64,000 nucleotides of DNA from Mangrovimonas sp. TPBH4 (GCF_001280505.1 NZ_LBIO01000042.1:186001-250000); one strand, 5' to 3'; positions 34,558 to 43,418 are shown, numbered from the stretch's first letter. The notes: generated by a model from the letters alone, not told the origin. A program made the numbers and translations.

Positions 34558-35439
34558 CTAAAGTTTAAGTTTGTATCCTAAGGTGAAATCGGTAGAAAAG
34601 TGTTTGCCGTTTTCCAGCCGTATCGCCACAAGATTGTTGTAGCCAAACATGATGTAGCTGCTGTTGGAAATACGATAATCGGCTCCAATTCCAAAAATAA
34701 AGGGTGCATCAAAAATGGTTTCTTTATAATTTTCACTTACAACAATATCATTTTCGTCGGTATAGGTGTCCACTCTACTGGAAAGATTTAAGGTTGCAAA
34801 TTTTACATCGGCATAGATGTTAAGCTTATTGAGTTTTAGAGCTCTGAAACGGTACCCTAAAGAAATTTCGGTGGTGCGATATTCAAAATCCTTGTTTTCA
34901 AAAGTATGTCGAAATTGCAAAAATCCTGAATGTCTCTGCTTTTCAGCATTGGTAATTACTTCCAATTCGGCACCCAAAACCGAAGAGGTGTAATTTTCAG
35001 GGTTATAGATAAAAGGACTATTGGTTATTCCTCCAAACAAACCAAGACGTAATTCAGGTTGAGGTTTGGTATTCTGTGTTTGGTAAGATGTATCAGACGA
35101 GCTATTATAACTGTCTACAAATTTTTTCAGGCTAGGTAGGGTGAGGTTCACATTTTTTGTGGACATGCCAGAGCCTTTCGTAACTTCCTGTAAAGTGGTC
35201 TTGTATTCGTTTTGATATTTTCGGGTATCTGTATTTTTGGTGTTTGTCAGTTCAACAATATTGTTGTCCGTGGTTCTTATAAAATAACGGTAAGTGCCAT
35301 TATCTATGGTCCAAAGCAAATCAAGAGTGCCTTCAATTTCTGTTTTTAGTTCCAAAGTTTCTCCATTAACGGTGTGCGAATTTTGAGAATAAATGAGGCT
35401 GCTAACCAACAGACATATGATAAGAAGTGCTTGTTTCAT
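34558..35439 (-). CDS. Outer-membrane beta-barrel protein, unknown function
   Basis: A 293-residue protein with signal peptide (LLIICLLVSSLIYS, cleavage before QNS). The first 110 residues hold a soluble region (NGETLELKTEIEGTLDLLW); from about 130 there are alternating strands (LRLGLFGGITNS, RALKLNKLNIYADVKFATLN) ending DFTLGYKLKL, a typical eight-strand barrel end. No family with a known role was recognised. Confidence 0.6.
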   Translation of the reverse strand: MKQALLIICLLVSSLIYSQNSHTVNGETLELKTEIEGTLDLLWTIDNGTYRYFIRTTDNNIVELTNTKNTDTRKYQNEYKTTLQEVTKGSGMSTKNVNLTLPSLKKFVDSYNSSSDTSYQTQNTKPQPELRLGLFGGITNSPFIYNPENYTSSVLGAELEVITNAEKQRHSGFLQFRHTFENKDFEYRTTEISLGYRFRALKLNKLNIYADVKFATLNLSSRVDTYTDENDIVVSENYKETIFDAPFIFGIGADYRISNSSYIMFGYNNLVAIRLENGKHFSTDFTLGYKLKL

Positions 35440-35492
35440 TGGGTTGATACTTAATATTGGAGTAAATCTAGTAAAAATAAACTACAGTCGCC

Positions 35493-36617
35493 TTATTTTT
35501 TGTAGGAGCGGCCTTTCCATTTGTAGCCTTTAAAAATGGAGATGACAGCCACATAGACACTGAAAAACGGATATAAAAAACTGGAAGGGACATAGGTGCC
35601 TAAATATTGTTCTTGTTCAAAGAAACGAGAGACCTTAAAAATGAGTAGGAAATCAATACAGAATTTTAAGGTGAACAGATAAACCAAGGTTCTTAAGGGG
35701 CTAAGATCCATAACCCAAAACAGTAATAGACAAACCAAAATGGCATTCATGGCAAAAACCGACAATGCTGTAATTTTTGAAAAGTAACCTGAATATTTAG
35801 ATGTTTTAGCGGCCCATCGAATGCGTTGTGCCAATAAGAGTTTAAAACTTTTCTCGGCTGTGGTGGTTACGATGGCATTCGTACTTTTTAGATAATGCAC
35901 ATGGTTTAAACCTGTTTTGCTAGCTTTCTCTAACATAAAAATATCATCGCCACTGGCAATAACGTTGTTGCCTTCAAAGCCATTCAGAGTATTGAAGAGA
36001 TCTTTTTTGTAAGTCAAATTGGCGCCGTTACAAAGAAAGGGTTTGCCAATGCCAAAACCACCAATGGTAGCCCCTTGAAGGCTCAAAATGTCCAAAAGTT
36101 GAAATTTGTGCAAAAAGGAGGTTACATTATGATAAGTAACAGGTCCGACAATAAAATTTGTATTGTTGGTTTGGATAAAACTGTCAAAACAATCCAACCA
36201 ATATTTAGGTACTATACAATCGGCATCGGTGGTAACAATCCATTCGTTTTTTGCTAAGCCAATGGCTGTGGAAATAGCATCTTTTTTAGGTGAATTTGAG
36301 CTGCGATGGTTCGGAATTACTTTGTAATTAATCTGTTTTCCTATAAAATAATTTCCAATAATGCTTACGGAATCATCTGTAGATTCATCGTTTACAAAGA
36401 TGATTTCAAAAAGAGATATAGGATAGTTTAGATTGCCTAGTGATTTTAAAAGTTTGGGTAAGTTCTCGGCTTCATTTCTAAATGGAATGACAATTGAAAA
36501 TTGTGTTTTAGGAGTATTCTCCTGAAGTTGAAAATCGGGAACTTTGTCAAAACCTACAACAAGTTTTGCGATGATGATCAAATATACTACGCCAATAAAG
36601 AGAGCTACAAAGGTCAT
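35493..36617 (-). CDS. Glycosyltransferase family 2 (membrane-bound)
   Basis: A 374-residue protein with an N-terminal membrane segment, a GT-A domain (about 40-270) and two or three C-terminal membrane helices. SIVIPFRNEAENLPKLL opens the nucleotide-sugar fold, TTDADCIVP is the DxD metal site, and LLAQRIRWAAKTSKY is the (Q/R)xxRW-like block of processive or lipid-linked GT2 enzymes. It overlaps the following flippase-like gene by 4 bases, so the pair is probably co-translated and acts in glycolipid or surface-glycan synthesis. Donor and acceptor unknown. Confidence 0.85.
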   Translation of the reverse strand: MTFVALFIGVVYLIIIAKLVVGFDKVPDFQLQENTPKTQFSIVIPFRNEAENLPKLLKSLGNLNYPISLFEIIFVNDESTDDSVSIIGNYFIGKQINYKVIPNHRSSNSPKKDAISTAIGLAKNEWIVTTDADCIVPKYWLDCFDSFIQTNNTNFIVGPVTYHNVTSFLHKFQLLDILSLQGATIGGFGIGKPFLCNGANLTYKKDLFNTLNGFEGNNVIASGDDIFMLEKASKTGLNHVHYLKSTNAIVTTTAEKSFKLLLAQRIRWAAKTSKYSGYFSKITALSVFAMNAILVCLLLFWVMDLSPLRTLVYLFTLKFCIDFLLIFKVSRFFEQEQYLGTYVPSSFLYPFFSVYVAVISIFKGYKWKGRSYKK

Positions 36618-37585
36618 AGGGAATATTCGGTTTTGGGTTGTTTGAAAATTAGCACAAAATAACTGCCAATAATAGCCGGGATAGCTAGGTTAAGAATCCA
36701 CATTAAGGTCGTGATGATGAGGATAGGTAGTTCGGGTACTCCCAATAATCCAAATAGATATACCGCAACACCACCTTTGATTACCACATCAAAAATGGCA
36801 AAACTTGGAATGATGGAGGCTAGCAGATACATGCTCGATACTATTATCATGGCATCTTCAAATGACAAGGAAATTCCAAAAAGAGAAAGTAATACATACC
36901 ATTGAAGGGAGAAGCTAGCATATCTTAGAAATGAAAGTACTAAGGTTTTTAATAATAACATTTTTGGAAGCTCTCTTAAAAACTGTAGTGTTTTGCTTTG
37001 TTTGGTTGTTGTCAATTTTTTTAAACCGAATAATAACCCTAAAACGCAGCCAAAAAGTATTGCGAGAAGTTGCGGCCAATTTAGGTTTTTTGTAACTAAA
37101 GGTAAATCGTATAAAATAACAAAGAAGGACAATCCAATCACACCAAAAATAGTTGTAATACACATTTGACTCAAGTTTCCTATAAGATTTAAGGCCATTA
37201 TGCGTTTACGTAATGAAGGATTGAAATAAAAGGCTTTTGCTCCGTATTCACCAATTCGGTTTGGAGTAAGCAATGAGGTCGCCAGAGAACCCAAGGTTTG
37301 TTCTGCTGAAGCTTTGGCAGAAATAGGTTGAATGGTGCTGGCCAAACCTTGCCATTTGTAGATTTCAAACGACCAATTAAAGCTACTTAGAACAACCAAA
37401 AATAGCAGGTTGTTGAACGAAAAAAAGCTTTTTTGGGATAAAAAGAGGATAAATTCAGTAAATTCAATTGAATTGTTGTTTGCCAGTTTCTGGTAGATAA
37501 AATAAAAAACGCCAAGAACCACGCCCAATTTCAGAAGCGCAATGAAGAATTGCTTAGTTTTGTAGGGAAAAGCTATGGTTGACAT
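36614..37585 (-). CDS. UPF0104/LPG-synthase-TM-like membrane protein
   Basis: A 323-residue integral membrane protein with about eight hydrophobic segments. SAEQTLGSLATSLLTPNRIGEYGAKAF is the conserved signature of the lysylphosphatidylglycerol synthase transmembrane/UPF0104 family. Relatives flip or move lipid-linked substrates. It is translated with the GT2 gene (ATGA overlap), suggesting that the two handle the same glycolipid. Exact role unknown. Confidence 0.8.
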   Translation of the reverse strand: MSTIAFPYKTKQFFIALLKLGVVLGVFYFIYQKLANNNSIEFTEFILFLSQKSFFSFNNLLFLVVLSSFNWSFEIYKWQGLASTIQPISAKASAEQTLGSLATSLLTPNRIGEYGAKAFYFNPSLRKRIMALNLIGNLSQMCITTIFGVIGLSFFVILYDLPLVTKNLNWPQLLAILFGCVLGLLFGLKKLTTTKQSKTLQFLRELPKMLLLKTLVLSFLRYASFSLQWYVLLSLFGISLSFEDAMIIVSSMYLLASIIPSFAIFDVVIKGGVAVYLFGLLGVPELPILIITTLMWILNLAIPAIIGSYFVLIFKQPKTEYSL

Positions 37586-37612
37586 AGTACAAATAAAACC
37601 AAATATTATCAG

Positions 37613-38251
37613 ATGGCTTCAAATTTTAAACACAAAAAATTCCTGTTTATGTTAATGTGTATGGTGTTTGTATCTTCCTTTATGGATGCCCAAAATGCCA
37701 CCAGTAAATGGAAATTGCAATTTGCCGTGGGTTTTAATAACCCCATAGATAATGAGGAAGATCCTATTTTTTATACGGAGTATGTCAATCTTCCAACAGT
37801 AAACATTGGGTTACAACATATGTTCACGGAATCTTGGGGAGCTAAGTTGGATGGAGGATTTAACAGGGCCTCCAATGCTGAAAGTTCCGCAGAGTTTAAA
37901 TTGAATTACACAAGGATAAACCTTCAGGCAGTCTATGATTTTAATAAGTTGATTTGGTTTTGGCCAGAGCCCATTGCCATTGTAGCCCATGCAGGGCCTG
38001 GCGTAAGCTTTACCAAGCCATTGGGAAACTATGCTGATAACTCGTATACTTTCCTTAATGCTTTGGCAGGTTTGGAGGTTCATTATGGACTGTCAAGGAC
38101 CTTGTCTGTTTATGGAGATGTCTCCTATGTCTTTTCGTTTTCGGGCGAGGATAAGTACGATCCACATATAGAGGGGTATTCGTTTAATGGAGATATGATC
38201 TATTTTACCATTGGAATTTCTATTTCCTTGAGCGGTTGCGCCTATTGTTAA
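37613..38251 (+). CDS. Outer-membrane beta-barrel protein (OmpA/OprF-barrel-like)
   Basis: A 212-residue protein with signal peptide (LFMLMCMVFVSSFMDA) and an eight-strand barrel pattern: WKLQFAVGFNNP, SWGAKLDGGFNR, INLQAVYDFNKL, closing IYFTIGISISLSG. No periplasmic peptidoglycan-binding domain follows. It starts 27 bases from the divergent flippase-like gene and ends 7 bases before ruvC. Function unknown. Confidence 0.65.
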   Translation: MASNFKHKKFLFMLMCMVFVSSFMDAQNATSKWKLQFAVGFNNPIDNEEDPIFYTEYVNLPTVNIGLQHMFTESWGAKLDGGFNRASNAESSAEFKLNYTRINLQAVYDFNKLIWFWPEPIAIVAHAGPGVSFTKPLGNYADNSYTFLNALAGLEVHYGLSRTLSVYGDVSYVFSFSGEDKYDPHIEGYSFNGDMIYFTIGISISLSGCAYC

Positions 38252-38258
38252 CGAATTT

Positions 38259-38810
38259 ATGAAGCAGGAAAAAATTATTTTGGGAATCGATCCCGGAACT
38301 ACAATTATGGGGTTTGGCCTCATTAAAGTAGTAGGAAATAAGATGTCTTTTTTACAGCTCAATGAGCTTGATTTAAAGAAATATGAGGATCACTACCTAA
38401 AACTCAAACTCATCTTTGAACGTACCATCGAGTTGATCGAAACCCATCACCCCGATGAAATAGCAATTGAAGCACCCTTTTTTGGGAAGAACGTTCAGAG
38501 TATGCTTAAGTTGGGGCGCGCCCAAGGGGTGGCTATGGCGGCAGGTTTGAGCAGGGAGGTGCCCATTACTGAATATTCGCCAAAAAAAATAAAAATGGCC
38601 ATTACCGGAAACGGGAATGCCAGCAAGGAGCAGGTAGCTAAAATGTTGCAGAGTTTGTTGGGCCTAAAAACATTGCCCAAAAATTTGGATGCCACCGATG
38701 GGTTGGCAGCAGCTGTGTGCCATTTTTACAACGAAGGACGTGTGGAGGTTGGTAAAAGCTATTCTGGTTGGGCTAGTTTTGTAAAGCAAAACCAAGATAA
38801 AATTAGGTAA
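38259..38810 (+). CDS. ruvC: Crossover junction endodeoxyribonuclease RuvC
   Basis: A 183-residue Holliday-junction resolvase. The RNase H-like fold shows the first catalytic Asp in LGIDPGTTIMGFG (Asp11), the Glu block IAIEAPFFGKNVQS, LGRAQG and the C-terminal ATDGLAAAVCH with the last acidic residues. Length and motif order are standard. It acts with RuvAB in recombination repair. The 7-base gap suggests co-transcription with the upstream barrel gene and perhaps with hemW. Confidence 0.97.
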   Translation: MKQEKIILGIDPGTTIMGFGLIKVVGNKMSFLQLNELDLKKYEDHYLKLKLIFERTIELIETHHPDEIAIEAPFFGKNVQSMLKLGRAQGVAMAAGLSREVPITEYSPKKIKMAITGNGNASKEQVAKMLQSLLGLKTLPKNLDATDGLAAAVCHFYNEGRVEVGKSYSGWASFVKQNQDKIR

Positions 38811-38838
38811 TTTTTGGGTAACTCCAATTTGTTGAGTT

Positions 38839-39975
38839 GTGGCAGGTATTTATTTCCATATTCCTTTTTGTAAACAGGCATGTTATTATTGCGATTTTCA
38901 TTTTTCAACTTCTTTGAAAAAGAAGGATGAATTATTGCAGTGCTTGGTCAAAGAGTTGAAAATGCGAAAAGGAGAATTCCAAAATAAAACGGTGGAAACC
39001 ATTTATTTTGGAGGGGGGACTCCTTCCTTGTTGACTGTGGAAGAACTTCAGTTGTTATTGGATGCCGTTTATGAAAATTTCAGGGTGGTTGACTCTCCAG
39101 AAATTACCTTGGAAGCCAATCCTGATGATTTAACTTCTGAAAAAATGGAAGCTTTATCAGCTTCCCCTGTCAATCGATTGAGTATTGGAATTCAATCTTT
39201 TTTTGATGAAGATCTAAAAGGGATGAACCGGGCCCACAATGCCTTGGAGGCTAAGCAGGCTTTGGAAATGGCAACTCAATTATTTGACAATATTACCATC
39301 GATTTAATTTATGGGATTCCTAATATGGATCTTCAAAGATGGGATCAAAACTTGCAGATGGCTTTTGATTTTGGAGTTCAGCACATTTCCAGTTATGCAT
39401 TGACTGTGGAACCTAAAACCGCTTTGGATTCCTTTGTGAAAAAAGGAACTTACCCGCCTGTAGATGAAGCTTTGGCTCTTGAGCATTTCAACCATTTAAT
39501 GGAGCGAACAAGAGCAGAAGGCTTTGTGCATTATGAAATTTCCAATTTTGGAAAACCTGGATTTTATTCCAAGCACAATACCAGCTATTGGCAGGGGAAA
39601 CCGTATTTGGGGATTGGTCCTTCGGCTCATTCATTTAACGGCCCAACGCGAAGTTGGAATGTGTCGAATAACGCAACCTACATCAAATTCATTGAAAAAA
39701 ATGAGCTGCCATCTACCATTGAGAAACTGAGTGTAGAGGACCAATACAATGAATATGTCATGACTGGTTTAAGGACTATTTGGGGCGTTTCATTGGAAAA
39801 AATTGAGAGAGATTTTGGTCCGCAATTCAAAGCGTATATTCTTCAGGCGGCAGAACCTCATTTGGAGCAAGGCGTGTTGGCCTTTTCTTCGGAAGGTGAA
39901 AATAACTTGCATACCACTTCGAACGGGAAATTTTTAGCAGACGGGATTGCTTCTGATCTGTTCTGCGTTTCTTAA
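38839..39975 (+). CDS. hemW: Radical SAM heme chaperone HemW
   Basis: A 378-residue radical SAM protein. The cluster motif CKQACYYC (Cys11, 15, 18) follows YFHIPF as in HemW, with ETIYFGGGTPSLL, RLSIGIQSF and the C-terminal HemW block (GLRTIWGVSLE). HemW-type proteins insert or carry heme; older annotations call them coproporphyrinogen III oxidase-like. The start is GTG at 38839, which gives the expected short N-terminus before the Cys motif; no ATG exists upstream in frame. Confidence 0.93.
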   Translation: MAGIYFHIPFCKQACYYCDFHFSTSLKKKDELLQCLVKELKMRKGEFQNKTVETIYFGGGTPSLLTVEELQLLLDAVYENFRVVDSPEITLEANPDDLTSEKMEALSASPVNRLSIGIQSFFDEDLKGMNRAHNALEAKQALEMATQLFDNITIDLIYGIPNMDLQRWDQNLQMAFDFGVQHISSYALTVEPKTALDSFVKKGTYPPVDEALALEHFNHLMERTRAEGFVHYEISNFGKPGFYSKHNTSYWQGKPYLGIGPSAHSFNGPTRSWNVSNNATYIKFIEKNELPSTIEKLSVEDQYNEYVMTGLRTIWGVSLEKIERDFGPQFKAYILQAAEPHLEQGVLAFSSEGENNLHTTSNGKFLADGIASDLFCVS

Positions 39976-40085
39976 ACAATTCTGCATCCAAACTATAGAG
40001 GATTAAAAACAATCCTCAACTAAAAGGCTTATATTTGAAACAAAAGCAAAAAACTATTTAAAATACCTAGAAAAATTCATAATTA

Positions 40086-40832
40086 ATGATTGCAACAATA
40101 CATTATAATTCCAAAAAATATAAAATAGATTTAACCCAGCCCATAGATATTTCAATTCCAATGATTTCATCTGCAAGCAATGTAAATGCATGGTATTTGG
40201 GCCCACCAAAAATTGAACCTGTAGTGGAGGATGATTGGGTGGCAAGTGTAGAGGAAGGCGCTGTGATTAATTTCAACAACATTTCGTTCAATCCACATTC
40301 CCACGGAACCCATACGGAGTGTGTAGGCCACATTACCAAAAAGGTACATTCCATAAATGAAAACCTTAAACAGTTCTTCTTTATGGCTGAGGTAATCACT
40401 GTTGCCCCTGAAAAAATGGGGGACGATTTTGTGATTTCCAAAAAGCAAGTGCAAACGGCCTTGGGAAATAAAAAACGGGATGCTGTTGTGCTGCGAACCA
40501 TTCCTAATACAAAGGAGAAATTTTCTAAGCAATATTCACATACCAATCCTACCTATTTGTTGGAGGAAGTGGCCATTTACCTAAAAAAGAAAGGTGTTAA
40601 ACATTTATTGGTAGATTTGCCAAGTGTAGATAAGGAGAAAGACGATGGAGAGCTTTTGTCTCATAATGCGTTTTGGAATACCAATGGGAAATTACGCATG
40701 GATGCTACGATAACAGAGTTCATTTTTGTACCGAACCATGTAGAGGATGGTTCCTATTTTTTAAATCTTCAAATAGCCCCTTTTGAAAATGATGCCTCCC
40801 CAAGTAAACCTATTTTGTATAAGATAGAATAG
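40086..40832 (+). CDS. Cyclase family protein (kynurenine formamidase-like hydrolase)
   Basis: A 248-residue cytoplasmic metal hydrolase of the cyclase superfamily (PF04199). The metal-binding motif reads PHSHGTHTECVGH, with Glu in place of the usual Asp; DAVVLRTIPN and HLLVDLPSVD match later conserved strands, and the closing part has SHNAFWN. Members hydrolyse N-formylkynurenine or act on other amides. It is followed after 1 base by a DUF4260 gene. Substrate unknown. Confidence 0.82.
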   Translation: MIATIHYNSKKYKIDLTQPIDISIPMISSASNVNAWYLGPPKIEPVVEDDWVASVEEGAVINFNNISFNPHSHGTHTECVGHITKKVHSINENLKQFFFMAEVITVAPEKMGDDFVISKKQVQTALGNKKRDAVVLRTIPNTKEKFSKQYSHTNPTYLLEEVAIYLKKKGVKHLLVDLPSVDKEKDDGELLSHNAFWNTNGKLRMDATITEFIFVPNHVEDGSYFLNLQIAPFENDASPSKPILYKIE

Positions 40833-40833
40833 A

Positions 40834-41181
40834 ATGAAACGGTCACTGAAAATCGAAGAATTGCTAATGTTTCTTTTGGGTGTATATGCGTTTTACACTT
40901 TAAGTTACAGTTGGTGGTGGTTTTTGGTGTTGTTTCTGCTACCAGATCTTGGTATGCTGGGGTACTTATTAAATTCGAAAATTGGAGCCATAACATATAA
41001 TCTATGCCACCACAAGGCTATTGCGGTGGCATTGTTTTTATTGGGTGTTCATCTAAACCTTGAAGTGCTAAAGTTGATTGGGGTCATTATGTTTTCGCAT
41101 GCCTCCTTTGACAGGGTTTTTGGATATGGCCTAAAATACTTTGATGCTTTTAAGCATACGCACTTGGGAAAATTGGAGTAG
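40834..41181 (+). CDS. DUF4260 family membrane protein
   Basis: A 115-residue protein with three or four hydrophobic segments. The PDLGMLGYL, NLCHHKAIAVA and HASFDRVFGYGLKY blocks are characteristic of DUF4260. Its ATG is 1 base after the cyclase stop and it is followed by a MmcQ/YjbR gene 28 bases later, so the three may form one transcript. Family function is not known. Confidence 0.85.
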   Translation: MKRSLKIEELLMFLLGVYAFYTLSYSWWWFLVLFLLPDLGMLGYLLNSKIGAITYNLCHHKAIAVALFLLGVHLNLEVLKLIGVIMFSHASFDRVFGYGLKYFDAFKHTHLGKLE

Positions 41182-41209
41182 GTAAATTATAAAAGTACAA
41201 CTGTCAATA

Positions 41210-41569
41210 ATGGATATCGAACAATTACATGCTTATTGTTTAAAAAAGCACAAGGCAACAGAAGATTTTCCTTTTGATGAGGATACTCTAGTGTTTAAGG
41301 TACTAGGAAAAATGTTTGCTTTGATTTCGCTTGAAAAATGGGAAGCCGGCCAAAAGGCCATTAGTCTAAAATGTAATCCCGAATATGCCGTTGAACTTCG
41401 AGAACAGTATGATGGACTTATTGTTCCTGGGTTTCATTTGAATAATAAACATTGGAATACAGTATGCCTAAACGGAGAGATTCCGGCTCCTCTGGTTTTA
41501 GAGCTTATCGATCATTCATACGATATGGTTGTAAAGGCAATGCCTAAAAAGCTCAGGGAACAATTGTAA
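41210..41569 (+). CDS. MmcQ/YjbR family protein
   Basis: A 119-residue cytoplasmic protein of the MmcQ/YjbR (CyaY-like fold) family: the opening LHAYCLKKHKATEDFPFDEDT, the KMFALISLE strand, SLKCNPEYAVELREQY and the final helix DHSYDMVVKAMPKK are typical. Some members bind DNA, but the role here is unknown. Length is normal. Confidence 0.88.
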   Translation: MDIEQLHAYCLKKHKATEDFPFDEDTLVFKVLGKMFALISLEKWEAGQKAISLKCNPEYAVELREQYDGLIVPGFHLNNKHWNTVCLNGEIPAPLVLELIDHSYDMVVKAMPKKLREQL

Positions 41570-41607
41570 AATTGTATTTCATAAAGTAATTGTATGATTA
41601 CAAGGTG

Positions 41608-41626
41608 TTAACATTTAAAATGTTAA
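41608..41626. promoter_or_regulatory. 19-bp perfect palindrome (candidate operator)
   Basis: TTAACATTT and AAATGTTAA are perfect 9-base arms around a single A. It lies 153 bases before the gene at 41779 and 39 bases after the MmcQ gene. The left arm TTAACATTT also occurs before susC (17766). It is a good candidate for a dimeric regulator site. Confidence 0.45.
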
Positions 41627-41778
41627 TTTATTATTGTATATTAGTAAGACAAATCTTCATTTGAACATAGCTGTCCCCAGACTTTTTTTAAGACTTCCCC
41701 CAAAAGTTTGGTTGTCCCAAATTGAGTTTTTTAAGAATTTTTTGTTGTCAATATAGTAATCTTAAAACTTAATTAATT

Positions 41779-42606
41779 ATGAAAACGACCAATCGGATGA
41801 TGCTACTTGTAGCATTGCTGCTATTTGTAGGAATGGGCATGGTATATGCTCAAGAAACCACTGAAAGACCCCAGTATGTAACCGTTACCACGATGCATTG
41901 GAACATGGATCTGAAAGACTTTAAAATGGATGAATGGAAAGCCGTTGAAAAAGAGTTTCTAGACAAGGTTACCAGTAAAAATGAGCATGTGGTGGGAGCC
42001 GGATTTTACATGCATAGAATGACTCCGGACAATACAGAATTATTGTATGTTCAGGCTTTCCAAACCTGGAACGATATTGATCTGGCCGCCAAACGCAACC
42101 AAGAACTTATCGAAGCTGCTTGGCCTTCTGAAAATTCGAGGGATTCATATTTTGAAAAGAGAAATAAATACTATTCACCTTATCATTCTGATGAAATTTA
42201 TGCCACTATGCCCAATGCCAAATTGTTCAATGATGATAACATGACCGAGGACAAAATCTTGTATGTTAGAACAGGGCATTTTGCCTACCCAAAGGATGGA
42301 AACAGTGAGGAATTTAAAAAGGCATTTGATGACTATGTGTTGAACGTGTTCCATAAGAACGAATACATCAAGGGGTATTACCCCAATGCGCACGCATATG
42401 GGGCAGACAGAACGGTTTTTGTAGAGGCCTTTTATTTAGATTCTATGGCAGATTTAGAAAAAATGTATGATAGAAACGAAGAGCTTTATAAAGCCTATTG
42501 GAAGGATGAGGCCGCGAGGAAAAAAATGAATGAAATGGGAGATAAGTACTTTACTCCAGTACACAGCGACGCCATTTACACTGTTGTTGCCGGTTTACGA
42601 AAGTAA
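41779..42606 (+). CDS. Secreted protein with two ABM-like repeats, unknown function
   Basis: A 275-residue protein with signal peptide (LLVALLLFVGMGMVYA, cleavage before QET). Residues about 33-145 and 158-275 are diverged copies of one domain: RNQELIEAAW/RNEELYKAYW and KYYSPYHSDEIYA/KYFTPVHSDAIYT align. The pattern resembles ferredoxin-like dimeric alpha-beta barrels (antibiotic-biosynthesis-monooxygenase fold). No catalytic motif is evident. It stands alone with its own terminator at 42628-42658. Confidence 0.65.
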   Translation: MKTTNRMMLLVALLLFVGMGMVYAQETTERPQYVTVTTMHWNMDLKDFKMDEWKAVEKEFLDKVTSKNEHVVGAGFYMHRMTPDNTELLYVQAFQTWNDIDLAAKRNQELIEAAWPSENSRDSYFEKRNKYYSPYHSDEIYATMPNAKLFNDDNMTEDKILYVRTGHFAYPKDGNSEEFKKAFDDYVLNVFHKNEYIKGYYPNAHAYGADRTVFVEAFYLDSMADLEKMYDRNEELYKAYWKDEAARKKMNEMGDKYFTPVHSDAIYTVVAGLRK

Positions 42607-42627
42607 CCATGATTAAACTTTTGTTGT

Positions 42628-42658
42628 AAAAAGGAGCTTTTTAAAAGCTCCTTTTTTT
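42628..42658 (+). terminator. Rho-independent terminator
   Basis: AAGGAGCTTTT / AAAAGCTCCTT hairpin, flanked by A and T runs (seven T after the stem), 22 bases after the stop of the two-repeat secreted protein. Confidence 0.88.
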
Positions 42659-42695
42659 ATTAAACACTATTTTTGTGGAAATCAAAATTGAAACC

Positions 42696-43274
42696 ATGGG
42701 AGTATTACAGACATTACAGGAAAGAAGCAACAATACATGTGAATTGTGTGGGGCCACAGAGCATTTAAGTCAATATACTATTCCACCTTCCTTGAATGAA
42801 AATGTTGCCAACGATGTATTGGTTTGTAAAACCTGTCTAGACCAAATTGAAGGCAATGAAGAGATGGATGCTAATCATTGGAGATGTTTAAACGATAGTA
42901 TGTGGAATGAAAATGTTGCTGTACAAATCATAGCCTGGAGAATGTTGCAACGCTTACGCAGTTATGGTTGGCCACAAGACCTGTTGGATATGATGTATTT
43001 GGATGATGAAGCTTTGGCATTGGCAAGAGCTACGGGAGAGGATGAGGATGAAAGCAACAAAATTGTACATCGCGATGCCAATGGGGCGATTTTACAGGCT
43101 GGTGATTCTGTGGTATTGATTAAAGATTTAAAGGTGAAGGGCTCCAGTATGGTGGCCAAACAGGGAACTGCAGTGAGACGTATTTCTTTAGATCATGAAA
43201 ATGCTGAGTATATTGAAGGTAAGGTAGACGGGCAACAAATCGTGATCATCACCAAATATGTAAAAAAGCTATAA
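42696..43274 (+). CDS. PhnA-domain protein
   Basis: A 192-residue cytoplasmic protein with an N-terminal zinc ribbon (CELCGATEHL and VCKTCLDQI) and the C-terminal PhnA domain (HRDANGAILQAGDSVVLIKDLKVKGS, KQGTAVRRI, IVIITKYVKKL). PhnA proteins were named from a phosphonate operon but do not act on phosphonates; their role is uncertain. The ATG at 42696 fits the family N-terminus better than a GTG 21 bases upstream. A small membrane-protein gene abuts it tail to tail. Confidence 0.9.
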   Translation: MGVLQTLQERSNNTCELCGATEHLSQYTIPPSLNENVANDVLVCKTCLDQIEGNEEMDANHWRCLNDSMWNENVAVQIIAWRMLQRLRSYGWPQDLLDMMYLDDEALALARATGEDEDESNKIVHRDANGAILQAGDSVVLIKDLKVKGSSMVAKQGTAVRRISLDHENAEYIEGKVDGQQIVIITKYVKKL

Positions 43275-43418
43275 TCAATCCTCATCTTTTTTTCGGTTGA
43301 AAAATCCAAAACCGAAGGGAAGTATCAAAAATAGGAAGAAGAACTTTCCGGTAATGACGCCGTATAGGGTAATCAGTAATGCAATGCCCAAAAGGATGTA
43401 AAGGTGTTTGTTTTTCAT
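43275..43418 (-). CDS. 47-aa small membrane protein
   Basis: A short frame read from the minus strand: ATG at 43418, TGA at 43275, directly abutting the PhnA stop. It opens MKNKHLYILLGIALL, has two hydrophobic stretches (about 6-22 and 26-40), an internal Gly-Lys turn and a charged end NRKKDED. Composition is what one expects of a real small inner-membrane protein. The longer overlapping frame 43282-43494 on the same strand has no such features. Function unknown. Confidence 0.55.
   Translation of the reverse strand: MKNKHLYILLGIALLITLYGVITGKFFFLFLILPFGFGFFNRKKDED

Noticed and set aside
39998..40017. Hairpin GAGGATT/AATCCTC after hemW as terminator
   Set aside because: Only 7 pairs and no T run; not supported as a terminator.
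40103..40546. 147-aa minus-strand frame within the cyclase gene
   Set aside because: Antisense to the conserved metal motif; low plausibility.
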